NCBI RefSeq assembly: GCF_023283535.1
Contig: NZ_JAKILT010000045.1
Location: forward strand, 1-44,932
From: Shewanella sairae
GTDB lineage: Bacteria; Pseudomonadota; Gammaproteobacteria; Enterobacterales; Shewanellaceae
DNA length: 44,932 bases
Direction: 5' to 3'
Positions 8,516 to 16,988 of the stretch are shown here, piece by piece. Under the pieces are notes generated by a model. The model saw nothing but the letters and a program-made list of their open reading frames with translations. It had not been told where the DNA came from and ran no database searches. A program made the position numbers and the translations under genes. The stretch's first letter is position 1. The number at the start of each line of letters is the position of its first letter.

Positions 8516-8533
8516 TGTATCACCACATTTACA
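8516..8533. promoter_or_regulatory. TyrR box upstream of phhA (distal)
   Basis: TGTATC-ACCACA-TTTACA matches TGTAAA-N6-TTTACA at ten of twelve positions with the G-N14-C core. It lies 66 bp from the proximal box, about six helical turns, which would allow cooperative TyrR binding. Confidence 0.55.
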
Positions 8534-8808
8534 TCAAACTGATGTTATAAATTCACTCCAATTGAACAAGTTAAGTATTTTTAGCAGAAATTAGTTCCAA
8601 GTTTTCTTAACCAACATCGAGTCAAACAAGCTTCTTTCAAGGTCAGCACAATTCAACCTAAGCCTTTAAACGCACGAATTATCATCAAAGTGGATTAAAA
8701 AAGACGATTAACACCGCCTATGATAGAAATCTTCACCAACCTAGCCTTATTTCGGTATAGAATATAACTATAAGCGTCAACCTCTCGATTAGAACCAATA
8801 GGACCAGA

Positions 8809-9717
8809 ATGAAACAACATAAAATTCGCAAAGCTGTCATCCCAGTGGCCGGCCTAGGAACGCGTATGCTTCCTGCTACAAAAGCGATTCCTAAAGAAAT
8901 GTTGCCAGTGATGGACAAACCGCTTATTCAATATGTTGTGAAAGAAGCGATTGCAGCTGGGATAAAAGAGATTGTATTAGTTACTCACGCGAGTAAAAAC
9001 TCAGTAGAAAACCATTTCGATACCAGCTTTGAATTAGAGACTCAACTTGAACGTCGAGTAAAACGTCAATTGCTCGCTGAAGTTCAAGCTATCTGCCCAG
9101 AGGATGTCACCATTATCAGTGTGCGCCAATCACAAGCAAAAGGTTTAGGCCACGCAATTTTATGTGCAAAAAGCATTATTGGTGATGCGCCATTTGCCGT
9201 TTTGCTTCCAGATGTACTTATTGATGATGCGAGCAGCGATCTAACCAAAGAAAACCTTGCCGAAATGGTCAAACTGTATGATGAAACTGAAGTAGGTCAG
9301 ATTATGGTTGAAGGTGTACCACATGAAATGGTTAACCAATACGGTATAGCTGATATCAATGGTGAAGCATTGCAACCAGGCGGCTCTCTTCCTTTAACTC
9401 AGCTCGTAGAAAAACCAAAAATTGAAGATGCACCGTCTAATTTAGCCGTTGTTGGTCGCTATGTGCTGCCTGCGGATATTTGGGGCTACTTAGCAAAAAC
9501 TCCTGCTGGTGCCGGTGATGAAATACAACTGACAGATGCAATTGCCATGCTAATGGAAAACCAAACGGTTAATGCCTATTACATGCAAGGTAAAAGCCAT
9601 GATTGCGGTAATAAATTAGGCTATATGCAAGCTAACGTAGAGCATGCACTTCGCCATAAGGAAATTGGCGATGAGTTCGCAGAATATTTAAAAGCGATTG
9701 TTAAAACACTTAACTAG
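8809..9717 (+). CDS. galU: UTP-glucose-1-phosphate uridylyltransferase
   Basis: GalU makes UDP-glucose from glucose-1-phosphate and UTP for cell-surface polysaccharides. The 302-residue length is normal. The N-terminal nucleotide-binding signature ([34 protein letters not shown], about 9-42) is intact; compare the degenerate version in the gene at 41158. Further family blocks are [22 protein letters not shown] and LVEKPK. AGGA precedes the ATG. galE follows 35 bp later, so both UDP-glucose and UDP-galactose supply are encoded together. Confidence 0.97.
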   Translation: MKQHKIRKAVIPVAGLGTRMLPATKAIPKEMLPVMDKPLIQYVVKEAIAAGIKEIVLVTHASKNSVENHFDTSFELETQLERRVKRQLLAEVQAICPEDVTIISVRQSQAKGLGHAILCAKSIIGDAPFAVLLPDVLIDDASSDLTKENLAEMVKLYDETEVGQIMVEGVPHEMVNQYGIADINGEALQPGGSLPLTQLVEKPKIEDAPSNLAVVGRYVLPADIWGYLAKTPAGAGDEIQLTDAIAMLMENQTVNAYYMQGKSHDCGNKLGYMQANVEHALRHKEIGDEFAEYLKAIVKTLN

Positions 9718-9752
9718 CCCTTTTAAATTCGAGCAAATTATAGGACATAGAC

Positions 9753-10766
9753 ATGACTATCTTAGTGACCGGCGGTGCAGGCTATATTGGCACCCATACA
9801 GTGGTAGAGCTACTAAACAACGGCAACGAGGTTATTATTTTAGATAACCTCAGTAACTCTTGCGTTGCAGCCCTTGAGCGAGTAGAGAAGATTACAGGCA
9901 AAAGCGTTACCTTTTATCAAGGGGATATTCTTAATCGCGCATTCTTGCAAAAGTTATTTAGTGATCACGATATTCAATCCGTGATTCACTTTGCAGGTTT
10001 AAAAGCTGTTGGTGAATCTGTTGAGCAACCACTGCGTTACTATGAGAACAATGTCACAGGTACGATTGTGCTATGTGAAGTCATGGCAGAATTTAATGTT
10101 AAAAACCTAGTATTTAGCTCATCAGCAACAGTATATGGCGATCCAGCTAGTCTGCCTATTACAGAAGACTTCCCAACAGGTGCCACGAATCCTTACGGCC
10201 AATCTAAATTAATGGTTGAGCATATTCTTAGCGATCTTTATCACTCGGATAACAGCTGGAATATTGCTCGGCTACGCTATTTTAATCCTGTTGGAGCCCA
10301 CCAAAGTGGTTTAATCGGTGAAGATCCCAATGATATCCCAAATAATCTAATGCCCTTTATTACTCAAGTGGCCGTAGGTAAGCGCGAGCAATTAAGCGTA
10401 TTTGGTGGTGATTACAATACGATTGATGGTACAGGGGTTAGAGACTATATTCATGTGGTTGATCTTGCTATTGGCCATTTAAGAGCACTAGATAAGCTTC
10501 AAACTCAATGTGGCTTAGTCACGTATAATTTGGGAACAGGCCAAGGTTATAGTGTGTTAGAAATGGTTGCTGCATTTGAAAAAGCCAGTGGTACGCAAAT
10601 AAAATACCAGTTAGTGGATAGAAGACCTGGAGATATTGCCGCTTGTTATGCAAACCCAAATAAAGCGCAACAGGAATTAGGCTGGCAAGCGAACCATACT
10701 ATCGATGATATGGCTCAAAGTAGCTGGCAGTGGCAGTCTAAAAACCCTAACGGTTATAAAGCATAG
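9753..10766 (+). CDS. galE: UDP-glucose 4-epimerase
   Basis: GalE interconverts UDP-glucose and UDP-galactose (cytosolic, NAD-dependent). The 337-residue protein has the Rossmann motif [10 protein letters not shown] (about 7-16), the catalytic Ser region [10 protein letters not shown], and the active-site YGQSK (Y-x-x-x-K, about 149-153), then the extended-SDR sugar-binding part [17 protein letters not shown] lies upstream of the ATG. It is the second gene of a galU-galE unit; the precursors could feed the exopolysaccharide locus in the right half of the window. Confidence 0.97.
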   Translation: MTILVTGGAGYIGTHTVVELLNNGNEVIILDNLSNSCVAALERVEKITGKSVTFYQGDILNRAFLQKLFSDHDIQSVIHFAGLKAVGESVEQPLRYYENNVTGTIVLCEVMAEFNVKNLVFSSSATVYGDPASLPITEDFPTGATNPYGQSKLMVEHILSDLYHSDNSWNIARLRYFNPVGAHQSGLIGEDPNDIPNNLMPFITQVAVGKREQLSVFGGDYNTIDGTGVRDYIHVVDLAIGHLRALDKLQTQCGLVTYNLGTGQGYSVLEMVAAFEKASGTQIKYQLVDRRPGDIAACYANPNKAQQELGWQANHTIDDMAQSSWQWQSKNPNGYKA

Positions 10767-10789
10767 AGCCTATTCCAGCTAGCTATTAG

Positions 10790-10828
10790 ACTCTAAGGCG
10801 CTAATATCTGTTAATTAGCCCTTAGAGT
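10790..10828 (+). terminator. Long hairpin after galE
   Basis: ACTCTAAGG (10790-10798) pairs with CCTTAGAGT (10820-10828), and GCTAAT (10800-10805) with ATTAGC (10814-10819), with one bulged C and an 8-nt loop. This 15-bp stem lies just after galE and before napF. The downstream ACTAATTT is a poor U-tract, so it may be a terminator or a 3'-end stabiliser. Confidence 0.55.
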
Positions 10829-10851
10829 ACTAATTTAAAAGGATCCATTAG

Positions 10852-11334
10852 ATGAGTAGTATCAATCAGAGTAGAAGACGTCTTTTTAGGCGTAATAAAC
10901 GCCAAGCCGTGCGCCTTCCATGGGCTGACCCTGATATTGAATTTACTGACCTTTGTACTCGCTGTGACAAATGTATACAGGCATGCGAAACACAAATTCT
11001 AATTAAAGGCGACGGCGGGTTTCCAGAAGTCGACTTTTCCATTGATGAATGTACCTTCTGTCATCGATGCGTTGATGCCTGTGAAGAACCTCTTTTTACT
11101 CCACTCAGCAGCCAAGCTTGGCAAATAAAAGCTCATATCCTAGAAAGCTGCATGGCATACCAAGGTATTTGGTGCCAAAGCTGTAAAGACGCTTGTGATA
11201 GCCGAGCAATTAACTTTACCTTAGCGATAGGTAAGGCTCCTCTTCCCGACATTAATATAGATGCTTGTACAGGATGTGGCGCCTGTGTTGCCCCTTGCCC
11301 AAGTAATGCAATTGTGATTAAAGAAACCAACTAA
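10852..11334 (+). CDS. napF: Ferredoxin-type protein NapF
   Basis: NapF is a cytoplasmic iron-sulphur protein associated with maturation of periplasmic nitrate reductase NapA. The 160-residue protein has a basic N-terminus (RRRLFRRNKR) and Cys clusters CTRCDKCIQAC (about 35-45), CTFCHRCVDAC (about 64-74), CQSCKDAC (about 106-113, with an earlier Cys) and CTGCGACVAPC (about 141-151), consistent with three to four 4Fe-4S sites. AAAGGATCC precedes the ATG. No other nap gene is in the window, so this is an orphan napF placed after galE. Confidence 0.88.
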   Translation: MSSINQSRRRLFRRNKRQAVRLPWADPDIEFTDLCTRCDKCIQACETQILIKGDGGFPEVDFSIDECTFCHRCVDACEEPLFTPLSSQAWQIKAHILESCMAYQGIWCQSCKDACDSRAINFTLAIGKAPLPDINIDACTGCGACVAPCPSNAIVIKETN

Positions 11335-11617
11335 CCACTTTAATTGTCATCAAACCATATCAAAATTCATCTAGCATACATCTAACCTTTAATAAGCTTA
11401 TCTAAATTATTCTGAATAACGATAATAGCGAAAAATATATAATTTATTAATTGTTTAGCAAATCACAAGTTACCACTAAATACTGAAAATGTACTAGCTT
11501 CCCCCACCTTTAACAGTGCCAAAATTATGGCATATACCCGCCAATTTAAAGTGGTTTTGTTCTTTAAAAAATCAAGGTAACATCAACGCAACTTGATCCA
11601 ATGAGAATAACAGCATA

Positions 11618-12043
11618 ATGTTTGGAAATAAAAGAAATGGCGGGCTTACCTTTATTGCACAAAGCTCGAAATTTACCGGCGATACCGAGTTTACCGCTGA
11701 AGCGCTTATTGCAGGTAAACTAATTGGAAACGTCCATTCAAGCCATAATATTTCGATTGAACAAGATGGATTAATTGATGGCAAACTCCATTGCAGTGAA
11801 TTACGAGTTTCAGGCACATTTAAAGGTAAGCTCACTTGCGAAAAACTCAATATTACCAGTACAGGTTTAGTTGATGGCGAGGTTAACTGTCAATCAATGG
11901 AGATCTTTGAAGGCGGCCAATTCATAGGCATGCGAGTAAGAGATGATATTGCTTTTTTACCTTCCCAAAATGATAACAAAAAGCCAATTCATAAACCGAT
12001 TGACGCTAGTGATATTGAAGAAGCAGAGCTAACTGCAAACTAA
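11618..12043 (+). CDS. Bactofilin (DUF583 polymer-forming protein)
   Basis: Bactofilins are small cytoskeletal proteins that self-assemble into filaments through a right-handed beta-helix and often localise envelope enzymes. The 141-residue protein has the typical short N-terminal tail, a repetitive hydrophobic/glycine core (about 18-110) with turns such as LIAGKLIGNV, LIDGKLHCSELRVSG and LVDGEVNC at about 17-residue spacing, and a disordered charged C-terminus (KKPIHKPIDASDIEEAEL). The ATG follows GAGAA. The 283-bp upstream gap is AT-rich with no other feature seen. The TAA stop is also the first base pairs of the MITE-like element, so the element may define its 3' end. Confidence 0.9.
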   Translation: MFGNKRNGGLTFIAQSSKFTGDTEFTAEALIAGKLIGNVHSSHNISIEQDGLIDGKLHCSELRVSGTFKGKLTCEKLNITSTGLVDGEVNCQSMEIFEGGQFIGMRVRDDIAFLPSQNDNKKPIHKPIDASDIEEAELTAN

Positions 12044-12308
12044 TACCAATCAGTATAAACATTTAGTCACTCAGCGAGAGTTTAGCGGTTTTGAGGCAAG
12101 GCAACGAGTAAAGAGCATAGTTGTTCTACGTTCGAGCTCGTTAACACTGCATCAGAATCGCTAAAACTCGCCATTCTGGAGCGTTTTTGGCTGCCTACTT
12201 CTGCGTTGATTAGCTTTATAAGGGAACAACCATTCTTGCAGCTATTCGCCTTGAATTAGTTTGCCAAAAATCGCTCTGAGTAGATCAAATTCTTATACTG
12301 ATTGGTAT
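12043..12308. mobile_element. MITE-like element with 16-bp perfect terminal inverted repeats
   Basis: ATACCAATCAGTATAA (12043-12058) and TTATACTGATTGGTAT (12293-12308) are exact reverse complements bounding about 266 bp with no ORF. The flanks on both sides are TA-rich, as expected for a TA target. A truncated relative lies at 609-712. Similar ends (TTATACCAAT...) are common in Shewanella, Vibrio and Pseudoalteromonas intergenic repeats. It needs a transposase in trans; none is in the window. Confidence 0.75.
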
Positions 12309-12341
12309 AACTGCACAAGTCTGTGCTAAAGGCTCAATAAG

Positions 12342-13007
12342 TTAGTTTTGAGCCTTTCTAAATGCATTTAATAGGCTAATAAACTCATCACCTGAACGAT
12401 CTAAAGCATCTGTTGAAATGTAAATATGATAGCCTAAATGGCTGCCTAATAATCGAGTGCGGTGACCAAACATAGCTAATACCCCCTTATACCTGTCTCC
12501 TTCTTCAATAAAAGGCGTAAACTCTGCACTCATCTGATTTTCTAATGTCGATAAGTCCTCATCTTGGGTTGAAGCCGTCATCAGCAATGGTCGCTGCTCT
12601 GTGAGTAAACCTGCTGCTAATCGTAAAGATATTGAGTCTAAAATAGGAGCAATAAGCTTAAGCTTAATACCAATATAAGGTAAAGAAATCATATCCAGAC
12701 CATTGACAACCCTAGGCTGATCAAAGCGTTGAATATTATTCCATGATACAAAAAGTTGACCTCGTCGATGAAAATATGTAAGCCCTTCAGCGGTTAGCTT
12801 AATGGTGACTTCTGGCTCAATTAGTTTTGATATACCTAGCACTGTAGAAATAGCGCCAAGCGCAAAAAAAACAATGCCAACGGCAAACAAGTGGCTACCA
12901 TTCAAGAAGAAAGCAATCCCAATAATGAGCGCAATAAAGCCTAATAATGTTAATGTGATTCCATTTCGTTTAATAACAGGCTTAACCAATACAGTTTTAT
13001 CATTCAA
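12342..13007 (-). CDS. DUF2982-like membrane protein
   Basis: This 221-residue protein of unknown function has two transmembrane helices near the N-terminus (about 16-35 and 40-60) and a cytoplasmic C-terminal part (about 68-220) that looks like a PH-type beta sandwich followed by helices (ITLKLT..., GQLFVSWNNIQRFDQPRV). I believe it belongs to the gammaproteobacterial DUF2982 family. The only in-frame start before the first helix is TTG at 13007, with a weak AGAGAA upstream; the nearby ATG at 13003 is out of frame. It lies between the MITE-like element and elyC, and no function can be inferred from these neighbours. Confidence 0.7.
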   Translation of the reverse strand: MNDKTVLVKPVIKRNGITLTLLGFIALIIGIAFFLNGSHLFAVGIVFFALGAISTVLGISKLIEPEVTIKLTAEGLTYFHRRGQLFVSWNNIQRFDQPRVVNGLDMISLPYIGIKLKLIAPILDSISLRLAAGLLTEQRPLLMTASTQDEDLSTLENQMSAEFTPFIEEGDRYKGVLAMFGHRTRLLGSHLGYHIYISTDALDRSGDEFISLLNAFRKAQN

Positions 13008-13143
13008 CGGGATATTCTCTTTATTTAATCACTAAATTTAAACCATTTTTAAAGCAAAAAAATGACATTTTCTGACGAAGCAATCTTATATTTTTTTAAT
13101 TTTTTTTGCACCAGCGCCCTATACACTCATCAACCTTTGCATT

Positions 13144-13875
13144 TTAGTATCTCAGTTTAAACCACAACATTCCCAAATACTCATGAATTGCCCGTTGAGA
13201 ATTAAGTAAATTTTTCGTCTCAATTTGCCACCAATGGCCTTTGCCTTGCGCAAAATCAGTAGGAGCTGCTGACGCATTCAGCCCAGCATGATTAAATATA
13301 GTCATTGCTCTTGGCATATGGCTTGCTGAAGTCACAAGCCTAAAGCGGGCACTTTCAACTTCCCAAAACATAAACTGTGCTTCTTCGATAGTATCTTTTG
13401 CTAAAGGGAATTTTATAATGTTATTCGAATCGACTCCAAGCTCTACCGCCGCATCAAACATGACATCAGCATGAGAGCGTGTGGATACACCACCAGCCCA
13501 GCCACTAACAATCAGCTTACAGTTTTTTCCAAGTGACATCTGCCTAACACCTTCCATTAACCGTGCTAAAGCAGGACTAGATAGCTGCTGAACAGCAGTT
13601 AAATTAGGGTTTTCGTCGTGGCTATTTCCAAGCACAAGTACCAAACAGCTCTCAGTAATAGCCATATTATTCACAGGATATTGATTTTCTAAATGCATGA
13701 TTAATGTATTGCTACCCCAACTGCTTCCTAACACAATTAATAGGGTTACAGCCAAGAAAAGTAACTTTCTTGTACGCTGATAATTTCGGGCAAAAAATAT
13801 CGCAGCAAATAGAAGAATTAACACGAGTGGAACTGGCATGAAAAACTGAGAAATAACTTTTTTTAACCAAAACAT
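13144..13875 (-). CDS. elyC: ElyC-like envelope biogenesis factor (DUF218/YdcF family)
   Basis: ElyC (YcbC) is an inner-membrane protein needed for peptidoglycan synthesis at low temperature in E. coli. Two N-terminal helices (about 10-32 and 40-60) precede a DUF218 domain (about 75-240) with CLVLVLGNSHDENP, SPALARLMEGVRQ, LIVSGW, DTIEEAQFM and LVTSASHMPRAMTIF, all in the order I recall from E. coli ElyC. I choose ATG 13875 (243 residues), because MFWLKKVISQFFMPVPL aligns with the E. coli start; a TTG six codons upstream overlaps the TAGG ribosome-binding site. Compared with the family, GGGY-type glycine-rich turns are reduced (GNSH). Confidence 0.85.
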   Translation of the reverse strand: MFWLKKVISQFFMPVPLVLILLFAAIFFARNYQRTRKLLFLAVTLLIVLGSSWGSNTLIMHLENQYPVNNMAITESCLVLVLGNSHDENPNLTAVQQLSSPALARLMEGVRQMSLGKNCKLIVSGWAGGVSTRSHADVMFDAAVELGVDSNNIIKFPLAKDTIEEAQFMFWEVESARFRLVTSASHMPRAMTIFNHAGLNASAAPTDFAQGKGHWWQIETKNLLNSQRAIHEYLGMLWFKLRY

Positions 13876-13987
13876 ACTGTTTGAACCTAGCAAAGAAAGC
13901 GTAAACAGAGTGTAGTATGTCTTATTAAAAATGAACGAGTAAGCAATACTTGTTATTAGTTACTTAGAAGAGTCCAATATACCTAAA

Positions 13988-14881
13988 TTAACTCCACAGC
14001 CAAGCAGCCCCGCGCACCCCTGAAGAAGCGCCATACATATTTTGCACCACGGGAGTCCGGCATTCTCCTCCTAACACATACCTAGGTAATACTCGCGGAA
14101 GTTGCGTATAAATATCACCTATGCTTGAAATGCCACCGCCAAGCACAATCATATCAGGATCGAGTGTATTGATAACATGCGCAAGAGAACGGGCTAGCCT
14201 GTCGATATAGCGATCAAAGGTTTGTCCTGCTAGCACTTCACCTTCAGCCACCTTTATTGCAAACTCTTCACCGGTAGTCGCTTTACCACCAACAAGTTTA
14301 TAATCTCGGATCAAACCCGTACCTGAAATAAAGGTTTCAATACAATCTTTATTACCACAAAAACACTCAGTCGAATGTGTTTCCTCTTTGCTCATCCATG
14401 GAAGAGGGTTATGTCCCCATTCGCCTGCTATCCGATTTTTGCCACTGTGAATTTGGCCATTAATAGCAATACCTGCACCGCAACCAGTTCCAAGGATGAT
14501 ACCAAAAACAATCATTTCACCTGCAGCAGCACCATCAATGGCTTCTGAAATAGCAAAACAATTGGCATCATTGGCAACCCTAACTTCTCGCTTTAAACGT
14601 TTGCCGAGGTCAATATCTAAAGGGTAACCGTTAATCCAAGTAGAATTAGCGTTTTTAACCAAACCAGAATAAGGCGAAACAACGCCTGGGATCCCAACGC
14701 CTACAGTTGCTTTTTGTGCTAGCTTATCTTCCGCCTCACACACTAATGCTTCAATTGCGTCCAAGGTCTGTTCATATTGCTTTGGAGTCGGGACACGTTT
14801 ACGAAAAAGCTCATCTCCTTGCTGATTGAGTGCAACAATTTCAATTTTTGTTCCACCAAGATCAATACCAATCCGTAACAT
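13988..14881 (-). CDS. mak: Fructokinase/mannokinase, ROK family
   Basis: Mak phosphorylates fructose (and mannose) with ATP in the cytosol. The protein has the ROK pattern: N-terminal phosphate-binding GIDLGGTKIEI (about 4-14), GVGIPGVVSPYSG, substrate region VANDANCFAISEA, GTGCGAGIAI, the HNPLPWM block with its zinc-site Cys cluster CFCGNKDCIE (about 172-181), and DPDMIVLGGGIS. The motif series closely follows E. coli Mak. The start is ATG 14881, with GGGAGAG 5 nt upstream; a GTG at 14887 lies inside the ribosome-binding site and is not used. It is followed in the same direction by elyC about 110 bp away. Confidence 0.92.
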   Translation of the reverse strand: MLRIGIDLGGTKIEIVALNQQGDELFRKRVPTPKQYEQTLDAIEALVCEAEDKLAQKATVGVGIPGVVSPYSGLVKNANSTWINGYPLDIDLGKRLKREVRVANDANCFAISEAIDGAAAGEMIVFGIILGTGCGAGIAINGQIHSGKNRIAGEWGHNPLPWMSKEETHSTECFCGNKDCIETFISGTGLIRDYKLVGGKATTGEEFAIKVAEGEVLAGQTFDRYIDRLARSLAHVINTLDPDMIVLGGGISSIGDIYTQLPRVLPRYVLGGECRTPVVQNMYGASSGVRGAAWLWS

Positions 14882-14890
14882 GTTCACTCT

Positions 14891-14921
14891 CCCTATTGAA
14901 CTATCCCTATTGAACTATCCC
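14891..14921. repeat. Short tandem repeat upstream of mak
   Basis: CCCTATTGAACTAT occurs twice in direct tandem (14891-14904, 14905-14918), followed by CCC. It abuts the mak ribosome-binding site in the cysQ-mak gap and may reflect slippage. Confidence 0.8.
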
Positions 14922-14971
14922 AACTTCAAAATATGACTTTAACCAAAACTAGATTTTAAAATGGCATTTAT

Positions 14972-15772
14972 TTAAGCCAGTTTACCTTCTTCCCAGTTAG
15001 GCGCATAGGCAATAAAGTACGGATTTAAATAATCTTCTTTCTGATTATAACTAAGAGGGCCACGCGAATCATAATTGAGCACTCGTCCACCAGCACTTTC
15101 TAAAACGGCTTGTGCAGCAGCCGTATCCCATTCACATGTTGGGCCTAAACGAGGGTAAATATCAGCTTGTCCTTCGGCCAATAAACAAAACTTAAGTGAG
15201 CTACCTACACTCTTCATTTCATGTTCGCCAAATCGCTGTAAATATGCTTCAAGCTCTGGGGTAACATGCGAGCGACTCCCGACAATTCTGGGCACTTCGG
15301 TAACGCTATCAACTTGAGGTAAAGCAATCTCAGAATCCGCACACTGAAGCCAAGCCCCTGAATTTAATGACCCGTAAAAACATTTATCAAGTACAGGCGC
15401 ATAAACAACTCCCGCTACCGCTCTCCCCTCATACACAAAAGCAATATTTACGGTAAATTCACCATTTCGCTTGATAAATTCTTTGGTGCCATCAAGAGGG
15501 TCAATTAGCCAGTATGCTTGCCACTCTTGCCTTTCTTGCCAAGAAATATCAGCTGACTCTTCAGAGATAATCGGGACATCGGGTGTTAGCGCCATAAGCT
15601 GTTGCACAATGACCTTATGGCTAGCAAGATCCGCGGCAGTGACAGGGCTGTCATCTGATTTAGTCACCACACCAAAATCATCTTTGGCGTAAATAGCCAT
15701 AATGGCTTCACCCGCTTCTTTTGCTATGCCCACAAGCGGAGCTAGCCAGCCATGCTGAAATAAAGTACTCAA
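14972..15772 (-). CDS. cysQ: 3'(2'),5'-bisphosphate nucleotidase CysQ
   Basis: CysQ removes the 3' phosphate from PAP, a by-product of sulphate assimilation and lipid/carrier-protein metabolism. The 266-residue protein shows the inositol-monophosphatase fold metal sites: VTAADLASH, ISEES (about 70-74), DPLDGTKEFIKRNGEFTVNIA (about 92-112) and CEWDTAAAQAVLESAGG (about 211-227). No ATG lies at the conserved N-terminus; the best start is TTG 15772 with a weak AGAG. In-frame alternatives downstream would cut the first helix. It precedes mak by about 90 bp on the same strand and may be cotranscribed. Confidence 0.92.
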   Translation of the reverse strand: MSTLFQHGWLAPLVGIAKEAGEAIMAIYAKDDFGVVTKSDDSPVTAADLASHKVIVQQLMALTPDVPIISEESADISWQERQEWQAYWLIDPLDGTKEFIKRNGEFTVNIAFVYEGRAVAGVVYAPVLDKCFYGSLNSGAWLQCADSEIALPQVDSVTEVPRIVGSRSHVTPELEAYLQRFGEHEMKSVGSSLKFCLLAEGQADIYPRLGPTCEWDTAAAQAVLESAGGRVLNYDSRGPLSYNQKEDYLNPYFIAYAPNWEEGKLA

Positions 15773-15872
15773 AATTAAAATCTCTATAATTAACTGATCG
15801 CTATCTCTTTATTATGCCAGCGTAGCGGCAATTAAATTAATAACCAATTGTTAGCTTTTTGCATAAAACAAA

Positions 15873-16853
15873 CTAAGACTGACTGCTATTTTTATATACT
15901 CGCACGTAATCAATCAGAAAAACTTGCGGGAACACAGAGTAATCAATGTCTTGATTATTTGCATTTTCTACCCATGTCCCCCCAACAGCCAAATTTAATA
16001 AAAGATGAAACCTTTGATCAAAAGGTGCACTACCTTTAGCTAAACGCAATTCATCATCCGAAGAATACAGGCTGTACCAATTATCAGATGTTTGTGTAGC
16101 GTAATGGATGCCATCAACATACCAACGGATCTCGTTTGGTTCCCATTCAATTGCATAACGGTAAAAATCATCGGCAGGACTCAGCTCTGAGGGTAAACGA
16201 TAAGAACGGCCGCTATAAACATTATCAGGCCAAGATTGACCATAATGTAACGTCCCGTGGATCCGCGTTTCTAATTCCCCCTCCACAGCCCCTTGCCTAT
16301 CAGATCGCGCGCCTAAGTTTATAGCCTCCACAATATCAATTTCGCCTGAGCTAGACCAATCCCCATAAACCCAGTCCGATGGTAACATCCATACAGCCCC
16401 CCACGTACCTTGTCCCTTAGGGAATTTAGCGCGAACCTCAAAACGACCATAAAGCCAGTCACCTTTAAAGACGCTTCTTAATCTAGCGGATGTAAAAGGC
16501 TTAACGGTAGAAGTATCTGCACGGCTATAATCTGCATGGTCATCTTTGAGTGCCGGTCCAGCATAGTCCTCCAGCCTCGCAACAATGTGTAATAGTCCCT
16601 GTTGAACAAAGGCATTTTCATTCCTGTCGGTATAACATTGCTGCTCACTATTGCCACCACCATAACAATTATATTCGAAGCTCCACTTGCTCTTATCTAT
16701 TTCAATACCGTTGAATTCATCTTGCCAAACTAACTCCCATGATGTTGCTATGGTCGAAGCTTGATGAGCCTCAGGCGCAATGGGTAATCCATTTTCGCAG
16801 GCTGCAGTGAATACAATACACAGCCAATAACAGCCGAGTTTCGCGTATTGCAT
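15873..16853 (-). CDS. GH16 endo-beta-1,3-glucanase (laminarinase-like), lipoprotein
   Basis: This glycoside hydrolase family 16 enzyme is predicted to cut internal beta-1,3 links of laminarin-type glucans. Residues 1-19 are a signal peptide ending in a lipobox-like TAAC, so it is probably membrane-anchored. The GH16 domain spans about 38-325: WELVWQDEFNG, the catalytic GEIDIVEAI (nucleophile and acid/base Glu flanking Asp, about 167-175), and WYVDGIHY. I choose ATG 16853 because it overlaps the restored GH3 stop as TAATG, a coupling arrangement; a GTG at 16862 lies inside that tail. No own ribosome-binding site is seen, which fits translational reinitiation after GH3. Confidence 0.9.
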   Translation of the reverse strand: MQYAKLGCYWLCIVFTAACENGLPIAPEAHQASTIATSWELVWQDEFNGIEIDKSKWSFEYNCYGGGNSEQQCYTDRNENAFVQQGLLHIVARLEDYAGPALKDDHADYSRADTSTVKPFTSARLRSVFKGDWLYGRFEVRAKFPKGQGTWGAVWMLPSDWVYGDWSSSGEIDIVEAINLGARSDRQGAVEGELETRIHGTLHYGQSWPDNVYSGRSYRLPSELSPADDFYRYAIEWEPNEIRWYVDGIHYATQTSDNWYSLYSSDDELRLAKGSAPFDQRFHLLLNLAVGGTWVENANNQDIDYSVFPQVFLIDYVRVYKNSSQS

Positions 16854-16988
16854 TAGTGGCACGTTATTGTCGCGGCATCACTTGGAGCAAATGTCATTTC
16901 AGCAATGCCCAAGTCCATAGCCCCTTCAGTTAAAATTGAAAAAGGCGAGATAAGCTCTGACAGCTCAATTCCTTGCTTAGTAAAACTA
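16853..16988 (-). other. Out-of-frame C-terminal tail of the GH3 gene
   Basis: Directly after the GH3 stop the minus strand continues in the next frame with an open stretch of about 44 codons (begins CFTKQGIELSELISPF once one base is removed, and contains LGIAEMTFAPSD). It ends at TAA 16855-16853, overlapping the GH16 ATG. This reads as the missing end of the C-terminal domain of ExoP-type GH3 glucanases. An extra base near 16987 (TCTT-A-GTTTT instead of TCTTGTTTT) explains the shift. Confidence 0.8.

Larger units (their letters stand above)
8335..8808. other. Divergent phhA/galU intergenic region
   Basis: This 474-bp AT-rich gap holds no convincing ORF. It contains the two TyrR-box candidates for phhA (8450-8467 and 8516-8533). 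Near galU, TTCACC and TATAGA (about 8732-8761) could be a sigma-70 promoter with an 18-bp spacer. Nothing else stands out between 8540 and 8725. Confidence 0.5.

Noticed and set aside
12043..12308. Complete insertion sequence
   Set aside because: Only 266 bp with no transposase reading frame; better described as a MITE-like element.
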